Assembly: GCA_002428015.1 (NCBI GenBank)
Contig: DIZW01000091.1
Span: forward strand, 1-54,571
Source: Oxalobacteraceae bacterium UBA6018
GTDB taxonomy: Bacteria; Pseudomonadota; Gammaproteobacteria; Burkholderiales; Burkholderiaceae_D
DNA length: 54,571 nucleotides
Reading direction: 5' to 3'
Shown here one piece after another: positions 36,958-45,052 of this stretch. Every line of letters starts with the position of its first letter. The stretch's first letter is position 1. The position numbers and the translations under genes were made by a program. The notes under the pieces are model-generated. The model saw only the letters and a list, made by a program, of their open reading frames with translations. It had not been told where the DNA came from and did no database searches.

Positions 36958-38253
36958 ATGATAGACATCCAACTTCTCCGCAAAGATATCGACACCGTTG
37001 CGGCGCGCCTGGCGACCCGCAAGTTCGTGCTTGACGTGGCCGGTTTCAACGCGATCGAAGCGGAGCGCAAGGCCATCCAGACCCGTACCGAAGAGTTGCA
37101 GGGCAAGCGCAATTCCCTGTCCAAGCAGATCGGCATGCTCAAGGGAAAAGGCGAAGACACCAGCGCCGTGATGGCCGAAGTAGCCGGTCTCGGCGACGCC
37201 TTGAAGGCCAACGAAGTGGCGCTGGCGCAGGTGCAGGCCAATATGGCGCGCTTCCTCGAAGCCGTGCCCAACCTGCCGCACGAATCGGTACCGGTCGGCG
37301 TCGACGAAGCCGGCAATGTCGAAGTGCGCAAGGTCGGCACGCCGCCAGTGTTCGATTTCGCGGTCAAGGACCACGTCGACCTGGGCGAAAAGCTGGGGCT
37401 GGACTTCGACGTCGCCACCAAGCTGACCGGCTCGCGCTTCTCGGTCATGAAAGGCGGCATCGCGCGCCTGCACCGGGCGCTGGCGCAGTACATGCTCAAC
37501 ACCCATACGGGCGAACACGGCTACACCGAATGCTATACCCCCTACCTGGTCAACGCCGACTCGCTGCGCGGCACCGGCCAGCTGCCGAAATTCGAAGCCG
37601 ACCTGTTTTCCGTCAAAAAGGGTGGCGTGGAAGGCGAGGGCGAGAACTTCTACCTCATTCCCACGTCTGAAGTATCGCTGACCAATATCGTGCGCGACGA
37701 GATCCTGGCGCTGGACCAGCTCCCGGTCAAGATGACGGCGCACACGCCATGCTTCCGCTCGGAGGCGGGCAGCTACGGGCGCGACACGCGCGGCATGATT
37801 CGCCAGCACCAGTTCGACAAGGTCGAGATGGTGCAGGTGGTGCACCCCGACGCCTCGTATGCGGCGCTTGAAGACATGGTCGGCCACGCTGAAGCGATCC
37901 TCAACGGCCTGGGCTTGCCCTACCGCGTGATGGCCTTGTGCACCGGCGACATGGGCTTTGGCGCGAGCAAGACCTACGATCTGGAAGTCTGGCTGCCGGC
38001 GCAGAACACGTATCGCGAAATCTCCTCGCTGTCCAATTGCGAAGCCTTCCAGGCGCGGCGCATGCAGGCGCGCTTCCGCAACGCGCAAGGCAAGCCTGAG
38101 CTGCTGCATACGCTCAATGGTTCCGGCCTGGCGGTGGGGCGTACCCTGGTGGCCGTGCTCGAGAACTACCAGCAGGCCGACGGCAGCGTGGTGATTCCTG
38201 ACGTGCTACGTCCCTACATGGGTGGACTCGAGCGGCTCAGCCCGGCCCCGTGA
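36958..38253 (+). CDS. serS: Seryl-tRNA synthetase
   Basis: SerS charges tRNA-Ser and tRNA-Sec. The 431-residue class II synthetase has an N-terminal coiled-coil arm that grips the long variable arm of tRNA-Ser (residues about 30-105, with RKAIQTRTEELQGKRNSLSKQ), motif 2 TPCFRSEAGSYGRDTRGMIRQHQF, GASKTYDLEVWLPAQ, and motif 3 NGSGLAVGRTLVAVLENYQ. It is followed after 179 bases by a tRNA-Ser gene. A TACAAT at 36919-36924 may be the -10 element. Confidence 0.97.
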   Translation: MIDIQLLRKDIDTVAARLATRKFVLDVAGFNAIEAERKAIQTRTEELQGKRNSLSKQIGMLKGKGEDTSAVMAEVAGLGDALKANEVALAQVQANMARFLEAVPNLPHESVPVGVDEAGNVEVRKVGTPPVFDFAVKDHVDLGEKLGLDFDVATKLTGSRFSVMKGGIARLHRALAQYMLNTHTGEHGYTECYTPYLVNADSLRGTGQLPKFEADLFSVKKGGVEGEGENFYLIPTSEVSLTNIVRDEILALDQLPVKMTAHTPCFRSEAGSYGRDTRGMIRQHQFDKVEMVQVVHPDASYAALEDMVGHAEAILNGLGLPYRVMALCTGDMGFGASKTYDLEVWLPAQNTYREISSLSNCEAFQARRMQARFRNAQGKPELLHTLNGSGLAVGRTLVAVLENYQQADGSVVIPDVLRPYMGGLERLSPAP

Positions 38254-38320
38254 TGAACAATAGCGGTGGAGGAATTTTTTGCGGGAATCGTGAATTTTCC
38301 TCTTCCGTTTTGGCGAGTTC

Positions 38321-38330
38321 TTGCTATAAT
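38321..38330 (+). promoter_or_regulatory. Extended -10 promoter element of the tRNA-Ser gene
   Basis: TTGCTATAAT contains a perfect TATAAT (38325-38330) preceded by the extended -10 TGC. The -35 region (TTCCGT, 38303-38308) is weak, as expected for an extended -10 promoter. Transcription would start near 38337, about 95 bases before the tRNA. Confidence 0.65.
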
Positions 38331-38432
38331 CTTGTCCTCGCAGCAGCAAGCGATAAGAAGTAGAAATACCCAGAGCTATGAATCAAGACCACCTTGTGCT
38401 ACTTAGCTGGCCAAGAGCTCGAACAGAACACC

Positions 38433-38523
<91 letters not shown>

Positions 38524-38556
38524 TAGTATGTTTCTTGAAGTACCAAGAAGCCCCAA

Positions 38557-38592
38557 AACCCGTAGATCTCCCTAGGAGACTGCGGGTTTTTT
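38557..38592 (+). terminator. Rho-independent terminator after tRNA-Ser
   Basis: A long stem (AACCCG...TCTCC at 38557-38571 with GGAGA...CGGGTT at 38575-38588, one bulge and one G-U pair) ends in a run of six T residues, 35 bases after the tRNA. Confidence 0.85.
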
Positions 38593-38632
38593 GTTACCTA
38601 AGGTATCCGGACGTACGTTGACATCTCAGGTT

Positions 38633-38687
38633 TTTGGATCCATATTTGGATCCATGGCGTCAAACCTGAAAACGTCATGGATCCAAA
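38633..38687. repeat. Three copies of TTTGGATCCAT before the integrase stub
   Basis: TTTGGATCCAT occurs twice in direct orientation (38633-38643, 38645-38655) and once inverted (38677-38687, ATGGATCCAAA), just before the ATG of the integrase remnant. Such repeats next to an integrase start may be arm-type integrase or excisionase binding sites. Confidence 0.6.
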
Positions 38688-38822
38688 ATGCCAAAATTAG
38701 GCCGTCCGCTCACCGATCTACAGGTGAGAACTGCCAAGCCAGCCCCGCCGCGCGATGCGGTGCGCCTCCAGCGCATCCGGCCAATTCAGTCGAACTTTGG
38801 TAATGTGGCCGGTGCGTCTTGA
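38688..38822 (+). pseudogene. Integrase remnant (tyrosine recombinase N-terminus)
   Basis: The frame begins MPKLGRPLTDLQVRTAKP, which matches the start of P4-type phage integrases (DUF4102 arm-binding domain, LTDLQVRNAKP...). After about 18 codons the similarity stops and unrelated residues lead to a stop at 38820-38822, so the arm-binding, core-binding and catalytic domains are missing. Orientation and position behind tRNA-Ser fit an integrase of an element using that tRNA as its attachment site. Confidence 0.72.
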
Positions 38823-38935
38823 AGGCCTGCAAGCCCGTTTTCGTGGGCGTTTCAAGTATACGAAGAGTCGCCATTGAAGTGCAGGATAGGCTATCGCCGG
38901 CAAATATGCTCCACGCGCGGGCTGCAGGTATGGCG

Positions 38936-39238
38936 GGGCCGGACACCGTCACGCAGTACCGCTCCGCGCTCTTCCCGACCACGGCGGCGCAACGCAAGGT
39001 AGCGCACCCCTACGTCAAGCAGATCGACGCGCTGCATGCGTTCAAGGCGCCGCTGGTGACGAAGGTGGAAAACTACAGCGGCTTCTACGCGGCCGAAGGC
39101 TATCATCAGAACGTCCTGACGCTGCATCCGACGCACCCGTACATCGCGATCAACGACATGCCGGAGGCCGACAATCTGACGCGTTTCGCGCCGGCGCAGC
39201 ATCGTGCCGACGCGGTGCTGGCGGCGAACGCGAACTAG
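38936..39238 (+). pseudogene. msrA C-terminal fragment (peptide methionine sulfoxide reductase A)
   Basis: About 100 codons match the second half of MsrA: GPDTVTQYRSALF, APLVTKVENYSGFYAAEGYHQN and HPYIAINDMPEADNL. The N-terminal half with the catalytic GCFW motif is absent; upstream sequence in this frame is unrelated. It is therefore a 5' truncated pseudogene, although the frame stays open to 38819. Its stop overlaps the convergent halogenase stop in CTAG (39235-39238). Confidence 0.8.
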
Positions 39239-40803
39239 CGTGCGCGCGGCGCGGCGAACGGCGCGTTGCCGACCGCGCCGACGATCTTCTGCACGTAGTC
39301 GCGCATCGGCGGCGACTGCTGCGCCGCGACGGTGCGAATGCGCTCAATATGGGCCAGCACATCGAGGCTGGTCTTCGGCGCGATATAGGCCGACTGGCCG
39401 ATTCCCTGACGCGGCAGGTAGTGCATGCCCGCCAAAATGTAGAACCAGTTCGGCATGCCAAAAAGCGACAGGCGGCGTTGAATGTCCGTGTTCGACGGCG
39501 CTTTTTCGCGCCACAGCGCCAGGTTGGTGGCCAGCGAATCGGGGATCTTCACTTCGCTCGAATAAGCCTTCCAGAACGGCGTGTCCTTGCGCTGCGTGAG
39601 CACGTAATGGAGCACGATGAAGTCGCGCAGCTCGTCGTACAGGTCCGACATCAGTTCATTGTATTTGGCGCGCGGCGCTTCCGAACCGGCGCTGGCCGGG
39701 AGATAGTCGAGGAACATCTGGATCGCGTGTTCGACGAGGTAGATGCCGGTCGATTCGAGTGGTTCAATGAAGCCCGACGCGAGGCCCAGCGCCAGGCAGT
39801 TTTTCTCCCACACGCGGGCGCGGTGGCCGACGCGCATGTTCAGGTGGCGCGCTTCGGCGCCGTCGGCGGCGCCGTTATGCCGGCGCAGCAGCGTCTCGGC
39901 TTCGTCTTCGCTGGCGAACGCCGACGAATACACGTAGCCAGTGCCGCGCCGCGTTTGCAGGTCGATATCCCAAGTCCAGCCCGATGCTTGCGCCGTCGAC
40001 GTCGTGTACGACAGCAGCGTGCCGTTCGGCTGCGCATGCGGCACCGGGCAGGCGACGGCGCGGTCGCACAGCAGCACGTCGCTATACGATACCCACGGGA
40101 CGTCGAGCGCTTTGCCGATCAATAGGGAGTTGAAACCCGAGCAGTCGATGAACAGGTCGCCGGCCAGGACCGTCTCGTCGTCCAGGCGCAGCGATTCGAT
40201 GCCCGCTTCCGAACAACGCACCGACGTCACATTGCCGACGATGTGCTTGACCCCGCGCGACACCGCCAAGTCTTTCAACAGCACGCCAAGCTTGACGGCG
40301 TCAAGGTGATAACCGTAGGCGATGGGCGCTTCGTAATCGGGCGAAATCATCATCTTCGGCGATAGCGCCTTGTCGAACAGTGCCGTCTGCACGACGCCGG
40401 ACGACGCGTACGGCGGCACGGTCACGCCGCGCTGCTTCAGGTTCAGCCAATGCGTCATCGTCGAATAGCCGTCCATTGCGATCGGCGTGTCGAACGGGTG
40501 ATCGTAGACGTCGCTCGTCGCATCGCCGCCGGTGCGCCAGCCGACGAAGCGGATGCCGTTCTTCAGCGTGGCGTCGGCATGCTTGAACAGCGCCGCTTCC
40601 GGCACGCCCAGCAGGCGCATCGTCTGGCGCAGCGTCGGCACCGTCGCTTCGCCGACGCCGATGATGCCGATCTCGGCCGATTCTACGAGCGTGATCGACA
40701 GCGGGAACTCGGGATTGGCGCCCAGCGTGCGTTGCAGATAGCTGGCGGCCAGCCAGCCGGCAGTGCCGCCGCCGACGATGACGATGGAACGGTATGGGAA
40801 CAT
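39235..40803 (-). CDS. Flavin-dependent tryptophan-halogenase family protein
   Basis: The 522-residue protein has the flavin-dependent halogenase layout: FAD-binding IVGGGTAGW (residues 9-17), GEATVPTLRQ, the catalytic Lys81 in ATLKNGIRF (PrnA Lys79 equivalent), WTWDID at 276-281 where the family motif is WxWxIP, and Glu347 in SGFIEPLESTGIYL (PrnA Glu346 equivalent). These enzymes use reduced FAD, O2 and chloride or bromide to halogenate indole or phenol rings; a flavin reductase is expected elsewhere. Asp281 replaces the motif Pro. AGAAGGATTCGC precedes the ATG. It is the third gene of an operon with a DUF6445-type protein and a PEP-CTERM protein. Confidence 0.93.
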   Translation of the reverse strand: MFPYRSIVIVGGGTAGWLAASYLQRTLGANPEFPLSITLVESAEIGIIGVGEATVPTLRQTMRLLGVPEAALFKHADATLKNGIRFVGWRTGGDATSDVYDHPFDTPIAMDGYSTMTHWLNLKQRGVTVPPYASSGVVQTALFDKALSPKMMISPDYEAPIAYGYHLDAVKLGVLLKDLAVSRGVKHIVGNVTSVRCSEAGIESLRLDDETVLAGDLFIDCSGFNSLLIGKALDVPWVSYSDVLLCDRAVACPVPHAQPNGTLLSYTTSTAQASGWTWDIDLQTRRGTGYVYSSAFASEDEAETLLRRHNGAADGAEARHLNMRVGHRARVWEKNCLALGLASGFIEPLESTGIYLVEHAIQMFLDYLPASAGSEAPRAKYNELMSDLYDELRDFIVLHYVLTQRKDTPFWKAYSSEVKIPDSLATNLALWREKAPSNTDIQRRLSLFGMPNWFYILAGMHYLPRQGIGQSAYIAPKTSLDVLAHIERIRTVAAQQSPPMRDYVQKIVGAVGNAPFAAPRAR

Positions 40804-40822
40804 GCGAATCCTTCTGAAGCCG

Positions 40823-41530
40823 TTAGGCGGTCGGTAGCAGCGTGGTGACGAAGAAGCGTTGCGTCAGCCGTGCGGTGTCCAGCGTTAGTTCGGGCGCGAC
40901 GTCGACCATCGCAATCGAATGGAACAGATTGCCGGGGTACATAACCATGCGATTGTAGCGGCCTTCGAGCGTGTGCAGTTGCTCCCAGGTGCTGGCATCG
41001 GCGACGGCGTAGCTGGTCGGCTGCGTGGCGTCGCCGTGCTCGGCGAGCCAGCCGTGGTAGCACTCATTGTCCTCGGGCGTGCGCAACAGCGCGAGGCCGG
41101 TGGGAATGTGGCGGAAGTAGCTGGTGCCGATCGTCAGCTGCGGGCTCAGGTAGCAGACGCCGGCCAGCGGCAGGCCGTCCGTGTGCGGATGCTTTTGCAG
41201 CGCCAGCATTTGCTCGGCCGGCGTGGTGACGAAGGAAAAATCGGAGACGAAAGCGTCGGCCACGCAGACGGGACCGGACATCGCGTTCACGATGGCGGCC
41301 AGCTGGCCGAACAGCGGCGCCAGCTCGGCCTTGGGAATGGTCGAATGTACGCCCGGATAGTAGGCCAGCGAGGAGTCGTAGACGCCTTGCAGCGCCAGCG
41401 CGCGCACCGCGTCGGGGTCAGCGTAGAACTCGTCGATGACGATGATCTGGCCGATCCCGGCGATCGTTTCAATGTGCAGGCGCGCAGCGGGATTGAGTTG
41501 AAACGGTGACGGTGCGGCGGCGGGCATCAT
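40823..41530 (-). CDS. DUF6445-type protein, possible Fe(II)/2-oxoglutarate-like fold
   Basis: The 235-residue protein resembles, from memory, DUF6445 proteins found beside tryptophan-halogenase genes. IIVIDEFYADPDAVRALAL near the start and HPHTDGLPLAGVCYLS followed later by MYPGNLFHSIAMVD suggest an HxD...H facial triad of a non-haem iron oxygenase fold (His and Asp about residues 115-117, His about 205). This is inference; no catalytic assay is implied. The ATG overlaps the stop of the PEP-CTERM gene (ATGA at 41527-41530), and the halogenase starts 19 bases after its stop. Confidence 0.75.
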   Translation of the reverse strand: MMPAAAPSPFQLNPAARLHIETIAGIGQIIVIDEFYADPDAVRALALQGVYDSSLAYYPGVHSTIPKAELAPLFGQLAAIVNAMSGPVCVADAFVSDFSFVTTPAEQMLALQKHPHTDGLPLAGVCYLSPQLTIGTSYFRHIPTGLALLRTPEDNECYHGWLAEHGDATQPTSYAVADASTWEQLHTLEGRYNRMVMYPGNLFHSIAMVDVAPELTLDTARLTQRFFVTTLLPTA

Positions 41531-42426
41531 GTACGAGCAGGTTTCTTTCTGCGGCGGGTGGCCGCAAATGCCGCCATGCCGGTCAGCGACAATACGATCG
41601 AGGCCGGTTCCGGCACGTCCGAGTTGGAACGCGCGGGCGCTTCGCCGGTCATCGAAACGCCGAGCGATTGTAGCGTAAAGTGCCCCAGTGCGCTGACATT
41701 GATGTCGAGGTAGCCCGTGTCGGCGTCGATCAGCGATTGCAGCGCCAGCGCGTCGAGCGCCAGCGACACTTGCAGCGACCCCGTGACGCTGTCATAGACG
41801 TCGCGTTCCTGGCTGTAGTAGGTGCTGTTGTTGCCGTACTGGTAGCCAGTGCCTCCCTGGTACTGCGGCGCGGAGTAGGCGCCTTCCGAATGCGCGACGA
41901 CGCTGTCGACGGCGCTGGCGGTGGTGTTGCCGACGCTGACGGTCATCTTGTCCTGCGTGTCGCGGTGCTCGATGTTGCGCTGTTCCATGTAGGTCGTATC
42001 GGTGAAGTAATCCGTCCAGGAGACGTTCACCGGATAGTAGTAGACGTAGTTGTTGGAGCAGGTGCTATGACCTAGCCAGCCGCAGCTGTAGTAACTCGTA
42101 TAGACGCCCTGCTGCCAGTAGGTATAGCCGTCCTGTACGGCACGGGTGTGCGAGCCGGTCTGGAAGTAGGCGCCGTATGGATCGGCCGACGTCTGGTAGG
42201 ACGCATCGGACAGCCCGTAGACGATCAGCGTGGCCGACTGCGCGTCGTTGCGCGTCAGGCCTTGCCCGGCCAGCAGATTGCTCGCGTCGTAGTGAATCGT
42301 CGTGCTTTGATTGGTTAGCAGATCGTTCAGCGTCACGGTTTCCGACATCGTCACCGGCGTAGCGTGCGCGAGCGTGCCGAGCGAACCGGCAACGAGAGAA
42401 GTGACGATTTTGTTGGATAGTTTCAT
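41527..42426 (-). CDS. Aromatic-rich PEP-CTERM exported protein
   Basis: The 299-residue protein begins with a signal peptide (MKLSNKIVTSLVAGSLGTLAHA) and ends with a full PEP-CTERM signal: VPEPASIVLSL, hydrophobic helix, then RRRKKPART. The middle, about residues 95-150, is strikingly rich in Tyr and Trp (for example TYWQQGVYTSYYSCGW and NYVYYYPVNVSWTDYF) and holds two Cys (CGWLGHSTC). No known domain is visible. The start at 42426 is chosen as the first ATG followed by a proper signal. First gene of the halogenase operon. The upstream 100 bases are very AT-rich for this genome and should contain the promoter. Confidence 0.88.
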   Translation of the reverse strand: MKLSNKIVTSLVAGSLGTLAHATPVTMSETVTLNDLLTNQSTTIHYDASNLLAGQGLTRNDAQSATLIVYGLSDASYQTSADPYGAYFQTGSHTRAVQDGYTYWQQGVYTSYYSCGWLGHSTCSNNYVYYYPVNVSWTDYFTDTTYMEQRNIEHRDTQDKMTVSVGNTTASAVDSVVAHSEGAYSAPQYQGGTGYQYGNNSTYYSQERDVYDSVTGSLQVSLALDALALQSLIDADTGYLDINVSALGHFTLQSLGVSMTGEAPARSNSDVPEPASIVLSLTGMAAFAATRRRKKPART

Positions 42427-42602
42427 ATGTTCTTGGCCCAAATATGGTGGAGACAGTGACGCCTAGCCAAGATATTAACTTGATTTAATTCCATTGGGAT
42501 AAAATAAATTCCATAAACCCATTTTTATTGTTTATAGAACATTTTGTCGCATCACAAGTGTTGTTACTTTACACAAACTCGACGATGTGGCGCTGTATGT
42601 AT

Positions 42603-42895
42603 TTACCGCCGCTTGCCCGTCGCTGCGATGTTCCATCCCCAGGCTGGCAACGTCATGGTGGCTATCGCGGCGGGCCGTGAGTACGACTGCGCGTCGGCGG
42701 ACAGGTCGCCGCCCACAGTGACGGTGTTGCCGCCGAGCTGACGACGGAACGCGAACACCCTGTCGTTGTGGCCAGCGCCCTGTTCGCGTGACGCAGCTTG
42801 ACGAGATCCGTGGAGAAGCCTTGCAGCTCGCGCGTCTTCCAGTCGATCGCGTCCATTTCGAAAAATTCCAGCCGCGTGTTCAGCGCCGCTTCCTG
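42603..42895 (-). pseudogene. Frameshifted C-terminal fragment of a GH13 alpha-amylase-family enzyme
   Basis: Minus-strand sequence reads QEAALNTRLEFFEMDAID, then WKTRELQGF and LVKLRHANRAL in one frame to about 42773, then continues in another frame with NDRVFAFRRQLGGNTVTV, NLS-like DLSADAQSYS and LPAWGWNIAA to a stop at 42603-42605. This is the pattern of the end of a GH13 barrel (substrate loop and the FF.KD.IDW motif) followed by the beta-sandwich C-terminal domain. The catalytic domain is missing and residues around the frameshift are deleted, so it is a remnant. Confidence 0.68.
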
Positions 42896-43056
42896 CCTCG
42901 GCGTGCATCGCGGGGAGCATGCCCGCCCGGCGTCGCAACCCGCTGCGGCGCCACCTGGACGGCGCCGACAAAATCGCCGCGGTTGATCATGCGGCGAAGC
43001 GTGCTTTCACCGACACCCAACTTGTTAGCCGTGGCGGAAAGCTGATCAGATTTGCG
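42880..43056 (-). pseudogene. AlpA-like helix-turn-helix remnant
   Basis: The minus-strand frame contains DQLSATANKLGVGESTLRRM and INRGDFVGAVQVAPQRV, which fits the AlpA/MerR-like HTH pattern of prophage and island regulators (LGVSRSTLYRLIKRGEFP..VRLGPRRV). There is no start codon directly upstream (a TAA stop precedes it at 43057-43059), and after about 42931 the similarity ends. AlpA proteins control integrase expression in P4-like elements. Confidence 0.55.
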
Positions 43057-43307
43057 TTATGTGTTGCCATGTCGTGGAGCATAGCGGCGCGTCGTGGGGT
43101 AACGCGCACCTACGCTACCTGAGTGCGTGCGCCTGCGCACAGACCGCCGGGCCAGCGGCGAGTAAGTTGGCATCACCGGTCGGTCTCGGTTGACGGCGGC
43201 GGGCGGTCAGGACGCTGCGCGGCGTGGCGGCCCAGATTGGACATGAGGATGCGGCGGGATTCCGACGGAAGCGTGCCAATTAGCGCAACGGCGATGGAGG
43301 TAACGGG

Positions 43308-44354
43308 ATGCAATTCGGGATGATCGGTTTGGGGCGCATGGGCGCCAACATGGTGCGCCGCCTGAGCGGCGGCGGCCACCAATGTGTCGCCTACGATACC
43401 CACGAAGCGGCGCGCATGGCCATTCGTGGCCCCGCAGTGAGCGCCGTGGCCACGCTGGAGCAACTCGTCGCAGGGCTCGACCAGCCGCGCGTCGTGTGGA
43501 TGATGGTGCCGGCCGGCGCGGTCGAAGCGGTGCTGGCGGCACTGACGCCGCTGCTAGCGCCGGGCGACATCGTCATCGATGGCGGCAATTCCTATTATCG
43601 CGACGACATCCGACGCGCCGCTCAACTGCACGGCCGTCAACTGCATTACGTCGACGTGGGCACCAGCGGGGGTGTGGCCGGATTCGAGCGCGGTTACTGC
43701 CTCATGATAGGCGGCGAGCCGGACGCGGTGGCCCATGTGACGCCGCTGCTTGTCACGCTGGCGCCTGGCCGCGCGGCCGCGCCGCCGACTCCGGGCCGGC
43801 GCGCCTCCGACCAGGCCGACAGCAGCGCCGACCAGGGCTATCTGCACTGCGGCCCGCACGGCGCCGGCCACTTCGTCAAGATGGTCCACAACGGGATCGA
43901 ATACGGCCTCATGGGCGCCTATGCCGAGGGCCTCAGCATCTTGCGCCACGCCAACGCCGGCAAGCACAGCGCGGGCACCGACGCCGAAACGACGCCAATG
44001 GCCAACCCGGAGTTCTACCAATATGAACTGGACCTGCCGCAAATTGCCGAACTGTGGCGGCGCGGCAGCGTGATCGGGTCCTGGCTGCTGGACCTGACTG
44101 CCGCCGCGCTGCAGCGCGGGCCGACGCTGGACGCGTATGCCGGGCGCGTCGCCGATTCCGGCGAAGGCCGCTGGACCCTGGACGCCGCCATCGACGAGGC
44201 GGTTCCGGCGCCGATTCTGAGCGCGGCATTGTTCGCCCGATTCAGCTCGCGCGGCAACGCCGACTATGCGAACAAGCTGCTGTCGGCCATGCGCCTGGGT
44301 TTCGGCGGCCACCTGGAAGAGGCGGCGGTGCCGCCCAAGGAGGGCGCGCCGTGA
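43308..44354 (+). CDS. gnd: 6-phosphogluconate dehydrogenase (decarboxylating), short form
   Basis: The enzyme converts 6-phosphogluconate to ribulose 5-phosphate, CO2 and NAD(P)H. The 348-residue product belongs to the shorter YqeC/GndA-like group rather than the form of about 470 residues. It shows the nucleotide motif MQFGMIGLGRMGANMVRRL, VIDGGNSYYRDD, YVDVGTSGGVAGFERGYCLMIGG and the catalytic HFVKMVHNGIEYG (Lys and His). An insertion of about 25 residues (AAPPTPGRRASDQADSSADQ) lies near residue 165. GGAGG precedes the ATG. Its stop overlaps the next gene (GTGA). Confidence 0.95.
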   Translation: MQFGMIGLGRMGANMVRRLSGGGHQCVAYDTHEAARMAIRGPAVSAVATLEQLVAGLDQPRVVWMMVPAGAVEAVLAALTPLLAPGDIVIDGGNSYYRDDIRRAAQLHGRQLHYVDVGTSGGVAGFERGYCLMIGGEPDAVAHVTPLLVTLAPGRAAAPPTPGRRASDQADSSADQGYLHCGPHGAGHFVKMVHNGIEYGLMGAYAEGLSILRHANAGKHSAGTDAETTPMANPEFYQYELDLPQIAELWRRGSVIGSWLLDLTAAALQRGPTLDAYAGRVADSGEGRWTLDAAIDEAVPAPILSAALFARFSSRGNADYANKLLSAMRLGFGGHLEEAAVPPKEGAP

Positions 44355-45046
44355 CCGCGCCGGCCGACATCGTGTTCCTGCTCGATTGCGACAACACGCT
44401 GCTCGACAACGACCGCGTGCAGCAGGATTTGCGCGCGCATCTGGAGCAGCTAGTCGGCGCCCCCAGCGCCGAGCGTTACTGGCACTTGTTCGAACAGCTG
44501 CGCATCGAACTGGGCTATGCCGACTACCTTGGCGCGCTACAACGTTACCGTGACCATGCCTGGTGCGACATGCGCTTGCTGCGCATGTCGTCGTTCCTGC
44601 TCGACTATCCGTTTCACGCGCGGCTGTATCCGCGCGCGCTCGACGTCATTGCGCACCTGGACGGGTTCGGCACCAGCGTGATGCTGTCGGATGGCGACGT
44701 GGTATTCCAGCCGCACAAGATCGAACGCGCCGGCCTGTGGCGCGCGTTCGACGGACGCGTGCTGATCTACATCCACAAGGAATGCATGCTGGCCGAGGTG
44801 GCGCGGCGCTATCCAGCCCATCATTATGTCTTCGTCGACGACAAGCCGCGCCTGCTCGATGCCATCAAGCGGCAGTGGGGCGCGCGCGTGACCACCGTGT
44901 TCCCGCGCCAGGGCCATTACGCGCTGGCGCCGCGCGACGCCGCGCTGCTTGAAGCGGACATCACGCTCGGCGCTATCGGCGAGCTGATCGACCTCGATTT
45001 GGCGAGTCTGCGCGAACGCGCGCGCCGCCCCCACCAACAGGAGTAG
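44351..45046 (+). CDS. HAD-superfamily hydrolase
   Basis: The 231-residue protein starts at the GTG overlapping the gnd stop. HAD motifs are visible: motif I LLDCDNTLLDND (two Asp), motif II VMLSDGD, a Lys-bearing loop YIHKECM and motif IV YVFVDDKPRLL. A helical cap lies between motif I and II. The substrate is unknown; location among pentose-phosphate genes suggests a sugar phosphate. The frame is open upstream within gnd, but that part is not HAD-like. Confidence 0.88.
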   Translation: MTAPADIVFLLDCDNTLLDNDRVQQDLRAHLEQLVGAPSAERYWHLFEQLRIELGYADYLGALQRYRDHAWCDMRLLRMSSFLLDYPFHARLYPRALDVIAHLDGFGTSVMLSDGDVVFQPHKIERAGLWRAFDGRVLIYIHKECMLAEVARRYPAHHYVFVDDKPRLLDAIKRQWGARVTTVFPRQGHYALAPRDAALLEADITLGAIGELIDLDLASLRERARRPHQQE

Positions 45047-45052
45047 TGCATC

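Larger units (their letters stand above)
42427..43307. other. Scarred intergenic region upstream of the halogenase operon and gnd
   Basis: No intact gene lies here. 42430-42560 is AT-rich and probably holds the promoter of the PEP-CTERM operon (minus strand), without a clear -35/-10 pair. 42603-42895 is a broken GH13 tail and 42880-43056 an AlpA-like stub, both on the minus strand. 43060-43307 holds nothing I recognise, apart from the GGAGG ribosome binding site of gnd at about 43293. Confidence 0.55.
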
